Assembly (NCBI GenBank): GCA_964517315.1 | Contig: CAZFCJ010000095.1 | Location: forward strand, 1 to 13,244 | Source of the DNA: DASWJQ01 sp964517315 | GTDB taxonomy: Bacteria > Chloroflexota > Anaerolineae > Anaerolineales > E44-bin32 | Direction: 5' to 3' | Length of the DNA stretch: 13,244 nucleotides | In this document: positions 1 to 5,950 of the stretch, piece by piece | Numbering within the stretch: position 1 is the stretch's first letter | Layout of the letters: each line of letters opens with the position of its first letter | Notes under the pieces: generated by a model | Database searches by the model: none | What the model was told of the DNA's origin: nothing | The model's input: only the letters and a program-made list of their open reading frames with translations | Program-made: the position numbers and the translations under genes

Positions 1-1
1 A

Positions 2-20
2 CGGCTCGGGCAGGGAGCCG
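2..20 (+). other. Small GC stem-loop before the tRNA cluster
   Basis: CGGCTC (2-7) pairs with GAGCCG (15-20) around a 7-nt loop. It lies 10 bp before the first tRNA. It could be the end of an upstream transcript or part of the tRNA precursor leader. There is no T-tract, so I do not call it a terminator. Confidence 0.2.
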
Positions 21-30
21 TCTCGAACCT

Positions 31-118
<88 letters not shown>

Positions 119-136
119 ACGGAACGACTGCGCCTC

Positions 137-229
137 GGGGAGGTGCCGGAGTGGTTGAACGGGGGCGCCTGCTAAGCGCTTGTAGGGGTAAGACCTCTAC
201 CGAGGGTTCGAATCCCTCCCTCCCCGCCA
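137..229 (+). tRNA. tRNA-Ser (anticodon GCU)
   Basis: Acceptor GGGGAGG (137-143) pairs with CCTCCCC. The anticodon stem GGCGC/GCGCT holds loop CTGCTAA with anticodon GCT at 171-173. A long variable arm again marks a class II serine tRNA. The T arm is GAGGG-TTCGAAT-CCCTC, with discriminator G226 and an encoded CCA at 227-229. It reads AGC and AGU. It starts 18 bp after the preceding tRNA-Ser, so the two were probably transcribed together. Confidence 0.95.
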
Positions 230-233
230 GCTG

Positions 234-250
234 AATTGTCTCTTACAATT
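234..250 (+). other. AT-rich hairpin between tRNA genes
   Basis: AATTGT (234-239) and ACAATT (245-250) form a 6-bp stem with a 5-nt loop, the only AT-rich patch in the cluster. It lies between tRNA-Ser(GCU) and tRNA-Arg. It could be a processing element or chance; no promoter is evident here. Confidence 0.2.
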
Positions 251-259
251 TAAATGCAC

Positions 260-333
260 GCCCTCGTAGCTCAGTGGATTAGAGCACTTGCTTGCGGAGT
301 AAGGGGTCGCAGGTTCGAGTCCTGCCGAGGGCG
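260..333 (+). tRNA. tRNA-Arg (anticodon GCG)
   Basis: Acceptor GCCCTCG (260-266) pairs with CGAGGGC (326-332). The D arm is GCTC...GAGC. The anticodon stem CTTGC/GTAAG encloses loop TTGCGGA, which places anticodon GCG at 294-296. The T arm is GCAGG-TTCGAGT-CCTGC. Discriminator G333 is followed by CT, so CCA is not encoded, unlike the two serine tRNAs upstream. It should read CGC and CGU. Most bacteria read this box with an ACG anticodon edited to inosine by TadA, so a genomic GCG is unusual. A one-base shift of the loop gives a badly mismatched stem, so I favour GCG. Confidence 0.88.
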
Positions 334-353
334 CTCCTGAAATGTAGTCGCAG

Positions 354-391
354 AACTTCCGGGAAGTCCGACGGACTTCCCGGAAGTTTCT
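354..391 (+). terminator. Long near-perfect hairpin after tRNA-Arg, likely terminator
   Basis: Positions 354-370 and 372-388 are exact reverse complements (17 nt each). In RNA this gives about 15 bp closed by a small loop. The right arm ends in TT and is followed by TCT, a short U-rich tail in plus-strand sense. It lies 20 bp past tRNA-Arg and most simply ends the tRNA transcript. The tail is shorter than in a strong intrinsic terminator. Confidence 0.6.
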
Positions 392-396
392 ATGAA

Positions 397-427
397 AGCA
401 AAAAGGCTGGCCGTTTGGCCAGCCTTT
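397..427 (-). terminator. Rho-independent terminator of the small TPR-like gene
   Basis: AAAGGCTGGCC (402-412) pairs with GGCCAGCCTTT (417-427) around GTTT. Read on the minus strand the stem is followed by a T-run (TTTTTGC), as in an intrinsic terminator. It begins 30 bp past the stop codon of the minus-strand gene ending at 457. In plus-strand sense the stem is followed by C's, so it probably works mainly in one direction. Confidence 0.8.
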
Positions 428-456
428 CCCCCTCGGATGAGTGAATTAGGACAAGA

Positions 457-714
457 TTATCCGCTCGCCCGCCGGTAGCACTCCTGCTTGGCGGCTTCGT
501 CGTCCACACACACCGCCATCCAGATCCACGCCAGGCCGTTGTCGGGCTCCTGCTGCAGCACCCAGCCCAAGGCCTGTTTGGCCTTGCGGGCCTCGCCACG
601 GTCCAGCGCGCCGACGGCGAAGTCGAGCGCCTCATGCACCGAGTTGAGTCCATTTCCTTCCATATGCAGTTCGCTCCTATAATCTAAAATCTCGGACTTC
701 GATAAATCAGCCAT
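457..714 (-). CDS. Small TPR-like helical-repeat protein
   Basis: This 85-residue protein has one to one-and-a-half tetratricopeptide-like units. Residues about 27-50 (EALDFAVGALDRGEARKAKQALGWVL) form a helix pair with the alternating small/large pattern of a TPR. It is followed by EPDNGLAWIWMAVCVDD and a final KQECYRRA helix. The P-x-N-x-x-AW-x-W motif before an acidic turn is common in short TPR proteins of Chloroflexota (family knowledge, not searched). There is no signal peptide or membrane segment, so it is probably cytoplasmic and a binding partner of another protein. GAAGG lies 9 nt before the ATG. It is transcribed away from the M32 gene and has its own terminator. Enzymatic function is unlikely at this size; its partner cannot be read from the sequence. 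Confidence 0.75.
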   Translation of the reverse strand: MADLSKSEILDYRSELHMEGNGLNSVHEALDFAVGALDRGEARKAKQALGWVLQQEPDNGLAWIWMAVCVDDEAAKQECYRRASG

Positions 715-757
715 ATTGGTCTGCCTTCATTCCGGTTAACGAATCCCCCCTACGAAA

Positions 758-786
758 GTTACAGATATCACCTTACAGGCCGCTAA
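758..786 (-). promoter_or_regulatory. Weak candidate promoter for the TPR-like gene
   Basis: On the minus strand TTAGCG (781-786) and TGTAAC (758-763) are separated by 17 bp, matching consensus at 3 of 6 and 4 of 6 bases. It lies 44 bp before the start codon at 714. This is the best arrangement I found there, but it is weak. Confidence 0.25.
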
Positions 787-815
787 CACGGCGAAAGTCG
801 ACCCAATACGGCCGG

Positions 816-844
816 TTGCCCACCGGGGTCCGGATGACTACAAT
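816..844 (+). promoter_or_regulatory. Sigma70-type promoter for the M32 carboxypeptidase gene
   Basis: TTGCCC (816-821) is followed after exactly 17 bp by TACAAT (839-844). Transcription would start near 851, giving a leader of about 22 nt that carries AGGTG at 864-868 before the ATG at 874. The position, spacing and match to consensus agree with each other. Confidence 0.6.
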
Positions 845-873
845 CCAAAGACCCACACTATCCAGGTGCAAGA

Positions 874-2385
874 ATGATTCCTACACTCGAACCTCTCAGG
901 AATAAACTGGCGGAACTCCAGGACCTGCGAGCCGCCTCCGCCCTGCTTAGTTGGGACCAGGCCACCTACATGCCGCCGGGCGGCGCTCAGGCCCGCGGCC
1001 GGCAGCTCGCCACCCTTGGCCGGCTGGCCCAGGAGCGCGCCACCGACCCGGAGCTGGGAGAGCTGCTGGATGAGCTCGCCGAGGTGGAGCAGGACCAAGC
1101 CTACGATTCCGATGAGGCCAGCCTGGTGCGAATTGCCCGGCGTGACTACGAGCGCGCCGCGCGGGTGCCTCCGGAGTTCCGGGCCCGGTTCACCGAGCAC
1201 AGCTCCGAGAGCTATCAGATATGGACCCGGGCCCGGCCCGCCGACGATTTCTCCATGGTGCAACCGTTCCTGGAACGCACCCTCGACCTCAGCCGTGAAT
1301 ACGCCGGGTTCTTCCCCGATCGCGAGCACCTGGCCGATCCCCTGATCGCCGACCGGGACTACGGCATGACCGTGGCGCAAATCAAGCAGGTGTTCGACGA
1401 ACTGCGGGATGGATTGATCCCCATCGTGGAGGCCATCACGGCCCAGCCCAAAGCCGACCGAAGCCCGGTCCTGGGATCGTTCCCGGAGGGATCGCAACGC
1501 GCATTCGGGGAAGGCGTGATCCGCGACTTCGGCTACCACTTCGAGCGCGGCCGACAGGACAAGACCCACCACCCTTTCATGACCCGCTTCTCGATCGGCG
1601 ACGTGCGCATTACGGCTCGCTTCAAGGAAGCCGACCTCACGGAGGGGCTCTTCAGCACACTGCACGAAGCCGGTCACGCGCTGTACGAGCAAGGCGTGAA
1701 TCCCGACTTCGAGCGGACTCCGTTGGCGCGCGGCGCCTCATCCGGGATGCACGAAAGCCAATCTCGCCTGTGGGAAAACTTCGTCGGCCGGAGTTTAGGC
1801 TTCTGGAAGCATTACTACTCCAGCCTGCAGGAGACGTTCCCGTCTGAACTCGACGGCGTGTCGCTGGAGGACTTCCACCGCGCCATCAACTGCGTCGAGC
1901 GGTCACTGATCCGCACCGACGCCGACGAGGTCACCTACAACCTGCACGTGATGCTGCGCTTCGAACTGGAGCTGGAGATGTTTGAGGGCGACCTCGAAGT
2001 GCGCCACCTCCCCGAGGCCTGGCGGGATCGCTATCAGGCCGATCTCGGCATCTCCCCGCAGAACGACAGGGACGGCGCCCTGCAGGACGTGCATTGGTAC
2101 GCGGGGTCCGTCGGAGGCGCTTTCCAAGGATACACACTGGGCAACATCATCGCCGGTCAGATCCACGCCGCGGCTCTGGAAGCCCACCCTGACATCCTCT
2201 CCGAGATCGAGGAAGGGAGGTTCGACACCCTTTATGGGTGGCTCCGGGAAAAGATCTACCGCCACGGCCGCAAATTCACCGCCAACGAACTCGTGGAGCG
2301 GGTCACCGGGCAGGAGCTGAGCGTTTCACCGTACCTGGATTACCTTCGTGAGAAATTCGGAAGGCTGTATGGGGTTCAATTCTGA
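874..2385 (+). CDS. M32-family metallocarboxypeptidase (carboxypeptidase Taq type)
   Basis: At 503 residues this is the normal length for peptidase family M32, zinc- or cobalt-dependent enzymes that remove C-terminal amino acids from peptides. The metal site is intact: H264-E265-A-G-H268 (LHEAGHALYEQG) supplies two His ligands and the catalytic Glu, and E294 in HESQSRLWEN is the third ligand. The 26-residue distance from H268 to E294 equals that in the Pyrococcus enzyme. The N-terminal SWDQATYMPPGG segment and the C-terminal PYLDYLREKFGRLYG end are also typical. There is no signal peptide, so it is cytoplasmic, probably in peptide turnover. The ATG at 874 has AGGTG 5 nt upstream. The lipoprotein gene starts inside its last codons. 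Confidence 0.93.
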   Translation: MIPTLEPLRNKLAELQDLRAASALLSWDQATYMPPGGAQARGRQLATLGRLAQERATDPELGELLDELAEVEQDQAYDSDEASLVRIARRDYERAARVPPEFRARFTEHSSESYQIWTRARPADDFSMVQPFLERTLDLSREYAGFFPDREHLADPLIADRDYGMTVAQIKQVFDELRDGLIPIVEAITAQPKADRSPVLGSFPEGSQRAFGEGVIRDFGYHFERGRQDKTHHPFMTRFSIGDVRITARFKEADLTEGLFSTLHEAGHALYEQGVNPDFERTPLARGASSGMHESQSRLWENFVGRSLGFWKHYYSSLQETFPSELDGVSLEDFHRAINCVERSLIRTDADEVTYNLHVMLRFELELEMFEGDLEVRHLPEAWRDRYQADLGISPQNDRDGALQDVHWYAGSVGGAFQGYTLGNIIAGQIHAAALEAHPDILSEIEEGRFDTLYGWLREKIYRHGRKFTANELVERVTGQELSVSPYLDYLREKFGRLYGVQF

Positions 2386-2839
2386 CTTTTGGAGGCTCGC
2401 CGCGCTCCTTGGGCTGGTGCCGCTCCTGGGCTGCGCGGCGCAAGGCCCTGCCGAGCCAACTTCAGCGCCTCCCGGGCCGTCCGCCGATCTGGACTTGCGC
2501 TACGCAAACGTGGTTGACGTTGAGGTCGAGCCTCTGGACGACAATCGCTACCACTTCTCCGTCACCCTGCACCACGACGACGAGGGCGAGGCCCCGGGCT
2601 ACGCCGACGCGTGGCAGGTCGAGGGCCTCGACGGAAACGTGCTTGGTGTGCGCGAGCTGCTGCACAGCCACACCAGCCGCCCCTTCACGCGCTCAATGGT
2701 GATCGAGATCCCGGACGGTGTCGAGGTGGTGGTCGTGCGCGGCCACGATCAGACCCATGGGTTCGGCGGACAGATCATGCGCGTGAACTTGCGCACTGGC
2801 GAAACCACGCCCTTGACCGGGGTGACCGGCCCCCAGTAG
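2369..2839 (+). CDS. Predicted lipoprotein of unknown function
   Basis: I choose the ATG at 2369 (156 residues) over a GTG at 2348, because GGAAGG (2359-2364) lies 4 nt before it. The N-terminus is a lipoprotein signal: charged start, hydrophobic LAALLGLVPLLG core, then lipobox LLGC with the modified Cys at residue 21, and a Pro/Ser/Ala-rich linker. The mature part (about 118 residues) looks like a small all-beta domain, with YHFSVTLHHDDEGE, ADAWQVEGLDGNVLGVRELLH, RPFTRS and VVVRGHDQTHGFGG segments. These resemble a conserved family of small secreted proteins that has no assigned function to my knowledge. Two His/Asp-rich patches could bind metal, but this is only an inference. The start overlaps the M32 gene by 17 bp, suggesting translational coupling. 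Confidence 0.75.
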   Translation: MGFNSDFWRLAALLGLVPLLGCAAQGPAEPTSAPPGPSADLDLRYANVVDVEVEPLDDNRYHFSVTLHHDDEGEAPGYADAWQVEGLDGNVLGVRELLHSHTSRPFTRSMVIEIPDGVEVVVVRGHDQTHGFGGQIMRVNLRTGETTPLTGVTGPQ

Positions 2840-2953
2840 CCGTTCCCGATCGGCCCGGTCGCTCGGCTTTGCAATCTCCCGAGCGCTAGAACCGATCCAA
2901 CCACTCGGCAAGTTTAGATTCTCTGCGGCCGGACACGGAGGGGTCCGTGTTCT
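2840..2953. other. Convergent intergenic with weak stem-loops
   Basis: Two inverted repeats lie between converging genes: CGCTCGG (2860-2866) with CCGAGCG (2879-2885), loop 12; and ACACGGA (2933-2939) with TCCGTGT (2944-2950), loop 4. Neither is followed by a proper T-tract on either strand. They may slow polymerase or protect 3' ends, but no clear intrinsic terminator is visible, so termination may depend on Rho. Confidence 0.3.
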
Positions 2954-4204
2954 TCAGCCGCGCGCCTCGAGCTGCTGATAGCCCCGGCCAACGTTCAGCA
3001 GGCTGCGGCCCACCCTGGAGACAATGCGCGGGGAGAAAATCCGGAGCGGATCTGTCCGCGCCAGCAACACATCGACGAAAAGGCGAGTGACATCCGGCCA
3101 ACGTTTACAGGCCCGCGCCAGCGCGTTGAGCATGAGCTCGTTCATGTAAAAACGGCGGATAAAACTCGTCACCACAAAGACACGTTGGAACTTATCACGC
3201 AGATCCCGCTCGTACCTTGAAAGCGCTCGATCCGAGAAATCGCCGCGCTCGAGGCACTCCCGAACTGTCTTGCTGGCGAGCATGGCGGACTCGAGGGCAT
3301 AGTCCACGCCCTCGCCGGTAAAGGGGTTGACCAGGCCCGCCGCTTCACCAATCAGTAGGAGCCGATTGCGCCGTGCCGGTGAGCGGTGGAAGTCGGTGCG
3401 AATGGGGAATCCCTTCGGCCGGCCGATCATCCTTCCTGGCCCCAGCAAATCGTTCAGCGCGGGTTGATCGATGAATGCGTCCAGCAGGCTGGCCAGTTGG
3501 GTTCCCGAGCCCGGATCCCGGTTGAAAATGCCCACCCCCACATTGGCCTCGGTGTCCGATACGGGGAAGATCCAACCGTATCCGGGAAGCGGCACGCCGT
3601 CAAAGCGAATCTGAATCCGGTCGCCCAGCGGTTTCGTGTCTTTCCAATAGCCGCGCATGGCGAAGGAAAGCCTTTGGCGGGACGGAAGAAGCCCCAAGTT
3701 GTCGAGCAAGCGCAGGTTCGCGCCGACCGCGAGCACGACCACTCTGCCCCGCCAGCGGATGCGCCTGCCGCGTCTCCTTCCAACGACGGACGGCATCCCC
3801 GAGCTCCGCTCATCCACCGCGGTGACCCGGATGCGCTCAACCAGATGAGCTCCCGATTGGACGGCGTGACTGCAGAGGCACTCGTCGAGGTCCATGCGCC
3901 TCACGACGTACCCCGTTCGATGATGGTCCGCGCCTCGCAGTTCGGCTTCGATGGTCAACCCGTTGGGAGAAGTGAACCTGGCGCCTTCGATACGGTAGCC
4001 GACATCGAGGAGCAGGTCGTTTACGCCCAGGCGGTTGAGAATCCCGACGGCTCTTGGCGACAGCGCATCCCCACATGCCTTGTCCCGGGGGAACTCTGAC
4101 TTGTCCAGCAGCAGAACCTCGATCCCGCGACTCGCCAGGTCGGCGGCCAGCGCGCTTCCGCCCGGACCCGCCCCAACGACGATCGCGTCATAAACCTCCG
4201 GCAC
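2954..4204 (-). CDS. Geranylgeranyl-reductase-family FAD oxidoreductase
   Basis: This 416-residue flavoprotein belongs to the geranylgeranyl reductase (ChlP/GGR) group, which reduces isoprenoid double bonds of (bacterio)chlorophyll side chains, archaeal lipids or menaquinone tails. Residues 11-16 (GAGPGG) with LLLDK downstream form the FAD-binding Rossmann motif. DKACGDALSPRAV follows. PGYGWIFP, with W211, ahead of ANVGVG is the GGR-type substrate-side motif. GEAAGLVNPFTGEGV (286-300) is the second FAD contact. The start is a GTG at 4204 with GGAGG (4211-4215) 6 nt upstream, a strong ribosome site. No pigment or archaeal-lipid genes are nearby, so a quinone or polyprenyl substrate is as likely as any. 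The substrate cannot be assigned from sequence. Confidence 0.85.
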   Translation of the reverse strand: MPEVYDAIVVGAGPGGSALAADLASRGIEVLLLDKSEFPRDKACGDALSPRAVGILNRLGVNDLLLDVGYRIEGARFTSPNGLTIEAELRGADHHRTGYVVRRMDLDECLCSHAVQSGAHLVERIRVTAVDERSSGMPSVVGRRRGRRIRWRGRVVVLAVGANLRLLDNLGLLPSRQRLSFAMRGYWKDTKPLGDRIQIRFDGVPLPGYGWIFPVSDTEANVGVGIFNRDPGSGTQLASLLDAFIDQPALNDLLGPGRMIGRPKGFPIRTDFHRSPARRNRLLLIGEAAGLVNPFTGEGVDYALESAMLASKTVRECLERGDFSDRALSRYERDLRDKFQRVFVVTSFIRRFYMNELMLNALARACKRWPDVTRLFVDVLLARTDPLRIFSPRIVSRVGRSLLNVGRGYQQLEARG

Positions 4205-4629
4205 GAGAGACCTCCATCAGCGTCGGCAGGACCTCCGCGGGCGACTCGCCTCGAGTCGGGCCGAGCACCCGTCACTGGCGGTGGTACCCGTGAGGCCAAC
4301 GAACCTCAAGATAGAATCCGTCAGCGGACCGCGTCCCCGATGGTGAACAACTCCATTAAAACAGATCCCGCTCGCCGTTCGGGGCGCCTCTTTCCGGCAG
4401 CTACAGGCAACGCCACCTGAGGAACCGAAGTTTCCCCGCGAACAAGGCACCCTTCCCGGGCAACGTAACGAAGTCACCCGGAGCGTTCGCCCTGCACTGG
4501 AGTTTAACCCCCACTGGGTCGGGCAGATCCTCCAACCCGCTCGTTCTATGCTCTGGCTGTGATTTGGTGTTGAGGCGAGCAGCCGTGGGAAAGATGGGGT
4601 TGCATCCTTTCCCAGATGAATTAGATTGA
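4205..4629. other. 425-bp gene-free stretch with two inverted repeats
   Basis: No convincing gene lies here; the one open frame (minus, 4217-4477) is rich in Cys, Arg and Ser and has no recognisable domain. CGACTCG (4242-4248) and CGAGTCG (4252-4258) form a 7-bp hairpin about 40 bp before the flavoprotein start. TGGGAAAG (4586-4593) and CTTTCCCA (4607-4614) form an 8-bp stem, extended past a bulge by ATG/CAT, just past the M23 stop; it has no T-tract. I checked by eye for RNase P, tmRNA, SRP RNA and cobalamin riboswitch hallmarks and saw none. The flavoprotein promoter must lie here, but no clear -35/-10 pair stands out. Confidence 0.6.
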
Positions 4630-5826
4630 CTAGGGCAGGAAGTTGACCGGGTTCACCTTGCCGTACACATCGCTCTGCATCTCAAAGTGCAGATGTGAGC
4701 CGGAGCAGTTGCCGGTGCAGCCCATCGCTCCGATCACCGTGCCCTGGAAGACGGACTGACCGCAGCTCACGGCCAAACTGCTCAAGTGGGCGTACAGGGT
4801 CTGCCAGCCGTTGCCGTGATCGAGGATGACCAGATTGCCGTAGCCATAGTTGTTCCATCCGGAGTACACGACCACTCCCTGGTCGGAGGCGTAGATGGCG
4901 TTCCCTGTGGCACCCCCGATGTCGATCGCTGGGTGAATGGAGCTGTAGCCATAGCCGGATAGCTGGCGCCCCGGCGCCGGCCAGACGAACGTGGCGGTTC
5001 CGATCGCACCCTCGATCACCTCGCCGCAGTAGCCGGGGCCGATGACCCGGGCCGCGGCGGGGTTGCTGCGGTACACGCGCGGGGCCTGCCAGGTGACGAG
5101 TTCGCGCTGGCCGCCCGGGACGACCAGCCAAGTGCCGGGCTCGATATCCGGGTCTTCATAATCCATACTGGGGTCCAGGTCGTTGCCCGGCCAGTCGACG
5201 ATGGTCTGCGGCTCAACCCCGAAAAAGTTCCCCACACCGGTCAACGTGTCCCCCTCGTGCCACTGGTAGTAGGTGCCGTCAACCGGCAGGATGTTGAGCG
5301 ATTGACCCGGCTGGAGCGCGTGGACGCTGTCCTGAAGCTCCTCGTAATTGCCCCACAGGATCGTCTCCGGCTTCAAACCGTATTGATCGGCGATCCCAAA
5401 CAGCGTATCCCCTTCCTGTACCTCATAAGTGACCACCTCCAGCCTGGGTCGGCTGGGGATCACGGTGTGGATATCGAGCTTGCGGGTGACGCCCCCAAAG
5501 GAGGTGTTGTTGGCTTCGTCATCGTAGGCAGGCAGGTCCGCCAGGGTGAGCTCGGCCTCCTGGGTGGGAGTCGGCGTGACCTCTGTGGTCGCCCGATCTT
5601 CCTGGGCGCTCGGCGCGGGGGCGACCGGCAGCGCGTTCAAGCCCAGCCGTGCGGCCCACAACCCAACCACCAGCACCGCCAGAATCGAGGCGTGGCGCCC
5701 ATACCGTTTGGCCCAGGACTGCAGGTGCAGGCCCCGAATCCGTTCGAGGAGCCCGGCCTGGGGCCGGTCGCCACGCCGTTCATTCTCCTGCGGTTGGGGC
5801 GGCTGCTCTTGGTCCACGTCGCTCAC
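4630..5826 (-). CDS. Membrane-anchored LysM–M23 peptidoglycan peptidase
   Basis: This 398-residue cell-wall protein has a charged, Pro/Gln-rich cytoplasmic N-terminus, one TM segment at about 46-65 (ASILAVLVVGLWAARLGL), and a Thr/Pro/Glu linker. Two LysM domains follow, at about 132-181 (YEVQEGDTLFGIADQYGL) and 186-236 (YQWHEGDTLTGVGNFFGV). The C-terminal M23 (LytM/lysostaphin-like) domain covers about 275-395. The zinc and catalytic residues are all there: H298 and D302 (HPAID), H347 (YAHLS) and H378/H380 (SHLHFE), so it should be an active endopeptidase or a close relative that activates one. C266, C355, C370 and C374 could form disulfides outside the cell. The GTG start at 5826 has no good Shine-Dalgarno site but lies 36 nt after a predicted transcription start. 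Confidence 0.9.
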   Translation of the reverse strand: MSDVDQEQPPQPQENERRGDRPQAGLLERIRGLHLQSWAKRYGRHASILAVLVVGLWAARLGLNALPVAPAPSAQEDRATTEVTPTPTQEAELTLADLPAYDDEANNTSFGGVTRKLDIHTVIPSRPRLEVVTYEVQEGDTLFGIADQYGLKPETILWGNYEELQDSVHALQPGQSLNILPVDGTYYQWHEGDTLTGVGNFFGVEPQTIVDWPGNDLDPSMDYEDPDIEPGTWLVVPGGQRELVTWQAPRVYRSNPAAARVIGPGYCGEVIEGAIGTATFVWPAPGRQLSGYGYSSIHPAIDIGGATGNAIYASDQGVVVYSGWNNYGYGNLVILDHGNGWQTLYAHLSSLAVSCGQSVFQGTVIGAMGCTGNCSGSHLHFEMQSDVYGKVNPVNFLP

Positions 5827-5869
5827 TTATGCGTCAAAGGTTTCCAGGCGGGAGGGCACATACCGGTGC

Positions 5870-5898
5870 ATCATAACAACACCGTTGTGAGACGTCAA
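5870..5898 (-). promoter_or_regulatory. Near-consensus sigma70 promoter for the LysM–M23 gene
   Basis: On the minus strand TTGACG (5893-5898) is followed after exactly 17 bp by TATGAT (5870-5875), each matching consensus at 5 of 6 positions. Transcription would start near 5863. It lies between the rho stop and the peptidase start, so the peptidase gene need not rely on read-through from rho. Confidence 0.75.
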
Positions 5899-5950
5899 CG
5901 CCGGGAGGATTCGAGCGGCGCGGAATGACAATCAGGTTGAACGTGGACCT

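Noticed and set aside
838..1692. 284-residue minus-strand open frame
   Set aside because: It lies opposite the M32 carboxypeptidase, whose motifs are all intact; a high-GC shadow.
2860..2885. Stem-loop as terminator of the M32-lipoprotein pair
   Set aside because: The loop is 12 nt and no T-run follows on either strand, so it was listed only as a weak stem-loop.
3386..4099. 237-residue plus-strand open frame
   Set aside because: It is antisense to the flavoprotein gene and has no recognisable motif.
4217..4477. 86-residue minus-strand open frame in the 425-bp gap
   Set aside because: Composition (Cys, Arg, Ser, Gly-rich) and lack of any domain make it unlikely to be coding, and it overlaps the ribosome-site region of the flavoprotein.
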